A stretch of 64,000 nt of DNA, taken from the NCBI GenBank assembly GCA_921293015.1, contig OV121085.1:23077911-23141910 (forward strand). Direction: 5' to 3'. Below the pieces are notes generated by a model. The model was not told where the DNA came from and made no database searches. It saw nothing but the letters and a program-made list of their open reading frames with translations. Source of the stretch: Phorcus lineatus (taxonomy: Eukaryota; Mollusca; Gastropoda; Trochida; Trochidae). The translations under genes and the position numbers were made by a program. Shown piece by piece: positions 57,601-64,000 of the stretch; the first letter of the stretch is position 1; the number at the start of each line of letters is the position of its first letter.

Positions 57601-59250
57601 AGTTAACTTGTCCCCAAATTTCACATCAGATACGTTATGGATTTTCATATACTTAAGAATCTACAGAATCAAACCAATGGTGCAAAGAAAATAACCTTAA
57701 CAATTGTGTTACATATGAGGAATCAATAACTTGTCCAAACATTGTTAACTGGAGACCAGAAAAAATGTGATACGATAAGTTCCAACAGAAATGCCAGTGG
57801 GCACGCTGATTTTCGTCAGATACGTTACGCACATTAATGATTGAGGAACACAGGTTGAGCAAAGTTCATTCCATTCTGGCCTCTTCCAGCATAGAAAAAC
57901 ATGTTACTCATCTAGGAAGACCAGTCTTAAACTTAGAAATGAATAATGCTTGACATCAGAATGAAAATTGTGAAATCATTGTCAGATACGTTACCCTATT
58001 TTAATAACATTCAATAATGCATTGGCGATTAACAACATCTTGCATAGTCCGATTGCGGCGGGTTAGAAATTAGACTCTACCTATCAATTTGATCATCTAC
58101 TTCCGGAATTCATCCAAGGGGACCATTGCACTGACTTTGATGTTCGGAAAAAAACCACTCAAAATTGGTAAGTAGGAAGTGTCATCTGACAGATTCTTTC
58201 TCATCTTAATTTCTATCTGTATTATGTCAAATTATATGTATGATATTCATTGATTTCTAAATGACAAAATGGAGTATATTGGGTCACCAATTTTGACCAC
58301 ACTAGACGATTTATAAGCATAACGTATTTGATGAATACGTAACGTAATTGAGAAAGCTATGAAGTTAGCTGAAAAGAATTCTAAAGCAGTTATCTTATTT
58401 TCAAATATTTATTTTATTTTGAGTTGCTTCAGATTACATGCTAAGACGTAAATTATTTTGACAGAAACATTGTTAAACTTGAATGATCACATAACGTATT
58501 TGATGATTACGTCACGTATTTGATGAATTACGTCACGTAATTGATGAAACTTTTGTATGGCGTATTTAATTGTTTTAGTTTCTTCTTTGAATTCTTTAAC
58601 TTGAACTACAAGTACTTTCAGCTGAAATTAAGGCATTTGACTGACTTTCTTCCAGAAAATGGACAAGCTCCTGAACCTGCCGCCAGACAAGCTCCTGAAA
58701 CTGATGCTGGACAAGCTCCTGGACCTGCTCTTTCGCCATTTCCTGTGCCGTGCATACCAGTTGTTGAAGTTGTCTGGCTTCCATGTATGATGGAACATTG
58801 CATGTTGGGAGGTTCTTGAGGTTGACATAGGAGACTAACCAACTAACAACTTTGGTTATCAATAGTTCACATCAATTACGTTACGTCTTGACCAATAAAG
58901 AGTTTCATTGTTTTAGGTTTGTGTTTCTTAGAAACCCAGAAATATATTGGGTGTTCATAGATAATGCCTTTGGCATTAAGATAACATTGTTGGTTTTTCA
59001 ATAAAAGGATTTGCAGCAATAATGTGGTTTTTGTAGTTATTGTTTTAAAACGTTTTACAAATGTGTTTTGAAATATAGCCTTGTAATGGCGCACAGGTCT
59101 CAATGATTAGATATTTTCGTACAAAATTTACATCCTATCCATAGATCAAACTCTTCTTCTGACAACAGACCAATTCAAAATTAATAGTAACTAAAAATAT
59201 ATGTTTATTTTGCAATGAAACAGGTCAGTGGCACGTAACGTATCTGACTT
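57600..59250. repeat. Region rich in ACGTTACG / CGTAACGT words
   Basis: TCAGATACGTTA(C/T)G occurs at about 57627, 57816 and 57979 and in reverse (CGTAACGTATCTGA) at about 59236. Related ACGTAACGTAATTGA, TTACGTCACGTATTTGATGA and ATTACGTTACGTC blocks lie at 58320-58350, 58490-58550 and 58873. The two outermost copies face each other, as subterminal repeats of a DNA element would. Exact ends were not found. A short CAAGCTCCTGAA.CTG repeat at 58660-58730 gives unrelated open frames on both strands. Confidence 0.55.
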
Positions 59251-60620
59251 GGTTGATTTATACCCTTTGTATTGATGACACAAGTGATCAATTATCAAGT
59301 ACGATTTGGGTCCCCCAAGGATAGATTTGGTAACTACAGATGATGTAGTTTTTAAAATTTAACAGTTCCTGACATATCTGCAAAGTTTATTTTTTGAGAA
59401 TTACATTTGGAAATTTGCCCTTTAGCTGAGAATGAGTGTATAGCTCATCAGACTATCTATAATTTATTTTTAAAATTGTCACAGGGTCACCATTTGGGGC
59501 CACAGAAGCACAAAATCTATGAATCATAATGCCCATGAACTAAGGAGCTTAAGCTTTCTTGATATTTTGCTTCTGAAGAAGAAGATAAAATAGGTTTTTG
59601 CCTCTGGAGAAGAATATGAAATTGGGTTAAAGTATGTGGTCCCTGAGGCCCTTATTAGTGTTACAGTGTCACAAATGATTCAAAATGATTTAAAAGATTC
59701 TTTAGTCAAGGAGTCTTCACACAAGATTTGAGACTTCTCGAGTAAATGGTTCTGGAGAAACAGATTCCGGAAGCCATGCCTTGCCATATGCACCCTGTTT
59801 CACAAAAAATCTTAACTAAGTTTACGAGTGATTTTCACATGTAAACGTAGATCTATGTTTTGGATGCTTTTCACAAAAATATTGCAGGTGTAAACTAGTA
59901 GCGAAAGCAGTCGTAAATCTAGGGATGACCCTTTCTACTCGCAAGTCCTTACGTATGAAATTTATTGCTAATATTATGGATTTTCACGCACTTGCAATCA
60001 GGAAGATTTTGTTTTGTTTGGGAGAAAAACTTTCGGTCGAGTGACCAGTGAGATTTCAGTTTATTTCCAATGACTTTAAAACGATTTAGGCACAGATTTC
60101 ACAGATTATGTTGTCAAAAATTATATTTGAGATAAAAGCAAGACACAACAAACCAGTAAATACACTTATTTTTCCTATTCAAATTAAAATATGCCTTGGA
60201 TTCGTAGCCTGTAATGAAATAATAGAGATGCGTCCCTTGAATTCTAGTGCTGTGGGAAATTGAGTCCTGTGAAAAATCATACCCCACACAGAATTAGAGC
60301 AAATCAATTTTTTTTTAAACTAGACCTATATGAAAACACCAAAACTGTTTTTATCCAATTTCACAGAAAATGTTTATATTAAATAATATCGACATATTAC
60401 TGTTCTAAAATCAAAAGTTAAATATATGATCATAATAATCATGATATAGTTTTCAAATTACAAAATGTCAATTATATAATGAATTTTGCTACCGTTTCAA
60501 ATGAAAAACCCTGGATGACCTTATATAATCATCAAAAACCTTTGGACAATTGCAAATGAACTTTAGCTTGCCCCTGCAACTAACATGTGGCAAGCACCAA
60601 TGAGTGCTAATGCTTTTAAT
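59251..60620. other. No gene; another TMEM39-locus repeat copy
   Basis: 59430-59790 is a diverged copy of the repeat seen at 35560-36110 (AGCTCATCAGACTATCTATA, GTCACAGGGTCACCATTTGG, CTAAGGAGC). The remainder is AT-rich with no features supported. Confidence 0.45.
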
Positions 60621-62287
60621 CAGTGAAGGAAACTTACCAGAAAAGTCTACCAGACACCAGGGCTGGTAACTTTGAAAACTAACCAGCCCTCCATTGAAGT
60701 TGCCAGTCCTATTTTAGTTGAATATTTTACCTCAGCAATATAGATAATGAAGTAAATTTCAGGCTTTCATATTTATTCTATTTCAAAACTTACAAATATT
60801 GCTGTGAAACAATGCCATCGTGTCTCAAATTAGTGTTACCAGTATTTTCATACTCTTTTTTTATAATTATTCTGTCGACATACGTTTACTTATTGTTTCT
60901 CTTAGCAAACCAAGAAATTTACGTTACATGATACATCTATGACAGACAGATTTTATTTGTACAAAAGTGACCCTAGGCCAATAGAGCACATGTGTAAAAC
61001 GTAAGTAGAACAGATATGCAAACCAATTAGCAATTATAAAGTTTTCTTAATTGAGATATGTGGTACAACAGAAGAGCCAATTTAAATAACAAATTAAGAG
61101 CAGTTACATACGGAATTTATTTTTGGAAGATTGTTACAGAAAAAGCAGGGCAGATATTTAATTTGGATTTCTAAATCGACATTGCTTCTGTAACTTTGAA
61201 GCTGTGAGCGTTACATCTAAATTTAGTGAGCGCACGTCTCAGTTATGCTGATTTGATTTCAGAAAGATAAATTTCTGATGCAATATTTAAAATCTGAATA
61301 GAAATTTACACAGGTTGATGACGATATTTAATTAAAACCAGTCTTGTCGGTAAATATCTTTACATCCCTGTTTGAATAGCTGAATAAAATATTTGGTATT
61401 ACTTACATAATTCATACATTTATATTGGAAGTCATGGTTTCAAAGTTAAGTTCTTAAGGTCTCGTTATACAGTTTTTTCATTGTAAACGGGGGCCAAAGA
61501 GTTCTCACTTCAGAGAGCAAATAGAAGTGAGATAGTGTTTTACCCCTACCAGAAAACTCATATGTGGTATAAGAATGTGTCTTTCTTTTAAAATCAGTCC
61601 ATATACTTGGCTGTCAGCCTGTCACACTCATGTATTGCTACGCCAGTTGCGGAAGGTCAAGCGACCTACTTAAGAGAGGCTGTTTGGTGACTTCCGGCTC
61701 CAAAATCACATGGATTTCCATGTGTGAATTTCTTGAGGTATGTTTAAGATAAGCTGTAGCTCCCAAACAGTAAGGTGAATGTATATTTTTTTCCTGATAT
61801 TTTAGTCAGGAGATTGCATATCTTACTGCTGGGAGTGGTTAAATGTGATGCGTTTCTCTCGTATAAGACTGACATGTCGATCAGAGGTGACAATTTTACA
61901 TTGGAGTCAATGGGGAAAAAAACCGTATAACGAGACCTTAACGAACTTTCAGCATCTGAGCGCTGTCATTTTAGATAGCCATAGCCAGTTGCAAGCCTTG
62001 CTACGATTGGCTGATTAATTATTGTTAACCAATAGACATGCATCTCTTATGAACTTGACACAAACTCAAAGACATTGACTCGACTCGAATCACGACTGAT
62101 TACCACTTTAGAGATTTTTGAGTCCAAAATATTTTTTCAAATGGCAATGCAGAAATTCATTTTTCCATAGATTGGATTTAATGACAAAATGAACCCGACC
62201 ATCAGACGGGTAAGATTTAATTTTTGCCAGCCCTCAACAAAATTAACCCGTCTCGGGCGTTCAGGCGGGCGGTAGTTTCCTACACTG
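60621..62287. mobile_element. hAT-like non-autonomous element, 1.67 kb
   Basis: Left end CAGTGAAGGAAACTTACC; reverse complement of the right end CAGTGTAGGAAACTACCGCC. CAGTG termini with a GGAAAC block are typical of hAT elements. Flanks CTTTTAAT (60613-60620) and CTTTAATG (62288-62295) look like an 8 bp duplication with one T lost. Subterminal CCAGGGCTGG/CCAGCCCT palindromes are present on both sides. No transposase remains. A TTAA-flanked MITE is nested inside. Confidence 0.72.
61458..61937. mobile_element. 480 bp MITE with TTAA flanks, second family
   Basis: Left end GGTCTCGTTATACAGTTTTT; reverse complement of the right end GGTCTCGTTATACGGTTTTT. TTAA on both sides (61454-61457, 61938-61941). 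Different terminal sequence from both the AGAGCCACTCC family and the autonomous piggyBac here. Carries no gene. Confidence 0.9.
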
Positions 62288-62295
62288 CTTTAATG

Positions 62296-63382
62296 TCTAC
62301 CTACCCACAAATAGTCCTACAGTATTTATAAATTGGATGTTTTGTACCTTAACTTCCTAAAGTAATTTAAAAGGCAATTCTCATTTCTGGTGGGCGAGGA
62401 AAGGACATATCTACTACTGAATTTGTTGGAATGTATTCAAAAGAAAATGTTGATGCCAAAGGCTAGCTAGTTGTCTCCATACTGTCACTAGCTTTGAGTC
62501 TAAAGTCAAGACTAGAAAAAGTTTCATACTCCAATAAAATATGTTTTTTTTCAGTAGACCAGTTTTCTCTTGATCAGGGTTCTTATCGTACAATAAGAAA
62601 TGTACAAAATTATAGAATTACAATTAAAATCAATTGCAACCAACCATCTCCTTCCCCCATACCTACTTACTGATCTATGATTAGCCCAAACTGGCCCAAA
62701 GGTTTTAAATTTACATTCTAATCCTCTAGTTGCAAGGTACATTCCCACAAAAGTTAGCTTTAGGGTGCAGCAGATTTATTTTACTGCTCAAAACATTATT
62801 TTATGGAGGATTACCAGATTAAAAAAATGATATACTTTATTGACATGACAATTAAAGGGGGTCTGCAAATCTTAATTTTTAACTTCGGGAGTATAATTAG
62901 CGAGGCCCCGCGAGAGTCGTAAATCTCAATCGCGCGCCCTCTACTCAGCGATGTTTTTACTGCGCAGCACCCTACTCGTGCGGTGTCCCTTCTCGTGCGA
63001 ATTACCCAACCGGATACGTGTGTGAGAATGTCGTTGTAAACAAATTGTTCTACAACTGAACTGCCATGAGATATGAGATAAAAATTATAAGTCTTTGTAA
63101 AGTGAAATCTTTTTTAGTTTTTTATAGATTTCCCTCACCTTTGACAAAATTAGATAAAAAATGCTGGTACTCTGGTATTATGCAGATGTTTACATTTTAC
63201 TTGTAAGCTTGGACACTACAAACTTCACAATATTTCTTTCGATATTTTTTAAAGTTAGGTTCTGACTTGTGTGGATATTTTTGGATTTTCGTCACTATTA
63301 CTCAATTCCTATGATAAAAGAAATGTCACTAACTATTCTAAAATTCTAATCTATGGCAGATAGGGGTTTGAGGTTTGTTTTT
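62296..63382. other. No gene; CpG-rich patch
   Basis: 62880-63010 is CpG-rich (GGCCCCGCGAGAGTCG, CGCGCGCCCTCTACTC, CTCGTGCGGTGTCCC) in otherwise AT-rich DNA and contains paired CTACTC.G and CTCGTGCG words. It may be a promoter-like island or a small repeat. The frame at 62551-62748 has no recognised match. Confidence 0.35.
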
Positions 63383-63673
63383 TTATATTTGGCAGTAAAT
63401 TGAACCTTGATTAAACAACTGTAAAATCAATGCACTTTTAATATTGATACAATTCTCATATAATTGTCCAACAATTTGAACACCAAGTTGACACTTAACA
63501 AGGACACAATCATTTTTCAGAAATTTAAGACATGTTTGCCATAATTTGGAAATATCACTGATGATTATCGACAAAAGGCAATATACGGCTGTACAGCAAG
63601 GACATGCTCCCCTTTTAGTCGACTGAGTGCAGGTGTTCTTACAGCGACATTTGATAGTAGAAAAGCTAGCCAT
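63383..63673 (-). CDS. Cysteine-rich frame, possible first exon
   Basis: From the ATG at 63673, in a good initiation context (AAAATGG), the frame starts MASFSTIKCRCKNTCTQSTK and continues RGACPCCTAVYC before a hydrophobic, less convincing stretch to the stop at 63383. The C.CK..C......C.C....YC spacing resembles small cysteine-rich C.CK knuckles seen in several invertebrate nuclear proteins; no family is certain. The 63700-63860 region upstream is richer in CpG and has CCAATC-like and GTCACGTG-like words, as a promoter would. CTGTAAGA just after CRC could be an early splice donor. Confidence 0.3.
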   Translation of the reverse strand: MASFSTIKCRCKNTCTQSTKRGACPCCTAVYCLLSIIISDISKLWQTCLKFLKNDCVLVKCQLGVQIVGQLYENCINIKSALILQLFNQGSIYCQI

Positions 63674-63699
63674 TTTGGACGGCAGGCATCGTGTCACAC

Positions 63700-64000
63700 G
63701 ACATTGTTTATAAACAGAGGAATGAAAATGAATCAGCCAATCAACGATCGCATGTCATAAAGGGGATTCCCCTGTCACAATGACCGCACCTCGCTTGGCC
63801 AGCACCCAGTCCGTGTCATGTGACCTCTTTCCTGGCTATGGCAATTACGTAACTGCTGGTCAATAAGGTCTGAAAGGCTAGGGTTGTTGTTCCCCTTTAG
63901 GTGGCTATTACAGAGTTGATAAGCTTCAAACATTTGTGTCCCTTCAATTTCCAATTAACTCTTGATAATGTTATTGAACCTCAATGTCAGTTGACTCAAT
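63700..64000. other. Possible promoter region, nothing firm
   Basis: Moderately GC-rich sequence upstream of the cysteine-rich frame, with a palindromic GGGGATTCCCC at 63762-63772 and TCATGTGACC at 63815-63824. No gene or repeat was otherwise recognised up to the window end. Confidence 0.25.

Noticed and set aside
58541..58862. Coding repeat (QAPE..) or coiled coil on the opposite strand
   Set aside because: A short CAAGCTCCTGAA-type nucleotide repeat keeps several frames open on both strands; no homology or splice evidence favours one.
62880..63010. CpG-island promoter
   Set aside because: Dense CpG but no adjacent exon in a convincing frame; kept only as a descriptive note.

Overview
The window is eukaryotic nuclear DNA: AT-rich, with spliced exons, satellites and layer on layer of transposable elements, and no bacterial operon features. 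A tRNA-derived SINE with a CTCACCT tail and a GGCGTTAAAC block just before it, together with CR1, L1/Tx1, Penelope, DIRS, piggyBac, pogo and MULE relics, points to a marine invertebrate. I infer a mollusc, probably a gastropod, without a database check.

The only host gene I can name is a minus-strand TMEM39A/B orthologue. Its last coding exon is at 34708-34935 and the preceding exon at 56907-57027. They are joined in phase across a 21,971 bp intron. Upstream exons were not found and probably lie beyond 64000. A likely poly(A) signal is at 33908-33913. A cysteine-rich ORF at 63383-63673 may be the first exon of another minus-strand gene.

Region by region. 1-5990: TTCCGG minisatellite, Penelope-like GIY-YIG fragment, L1/Tx1 and CR1 relics. 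5994-12199: a 6.2 kb foldback element whose arms are mirror-image arrays of a ~62 bp unit carrying AGATTGTG, capped by terminal palindromes; a deleted MULE (7470-9120, 11 bp target duplication) sits in its last left-hand repeat and itself contains a small MITE. 12340-15480: decayed DIRS-type tyrosine-recombinase retrotransposon with a SINE (12917-13235) in its recombinase gene. 15590-17050: diverged repeats. 18196-19980: 5'-truncated LINE with an open RT frame. 20650-30765: an RNase H-bearing LINE of the I/R1 group, broken by a Tc1-like element (21706-22951) and by a full-length CR1/jockey-like LINE (23127-29131) that itself carries a TTAA-flanked MITE (23652-24112). 30788-32447: CACTG-ended DNA element. 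34936-56906 (TMEM39 intron): a complete 6.2 kb piggyBac element with an open 602-aa transposase (37468-43685), a 42 bp satellite broken by a pogo element, Tc1 relics, and a second TTAA MITE holding a 5'-truncated L1/Tx1 LINE. 57600-64000: ACGTTACG motif cluster and a hAT-like element with another TTAA MITE inside.

The nested insertions give a relative chronology, and several empty target sites can be rebuilt exactly from the flanks. Best candidates for new biology are the foldback element with its palindromic AGATTGT code, the piggyBac element with very long repeat-filled subterminal regions, and the TTAA-targeting MITE families.
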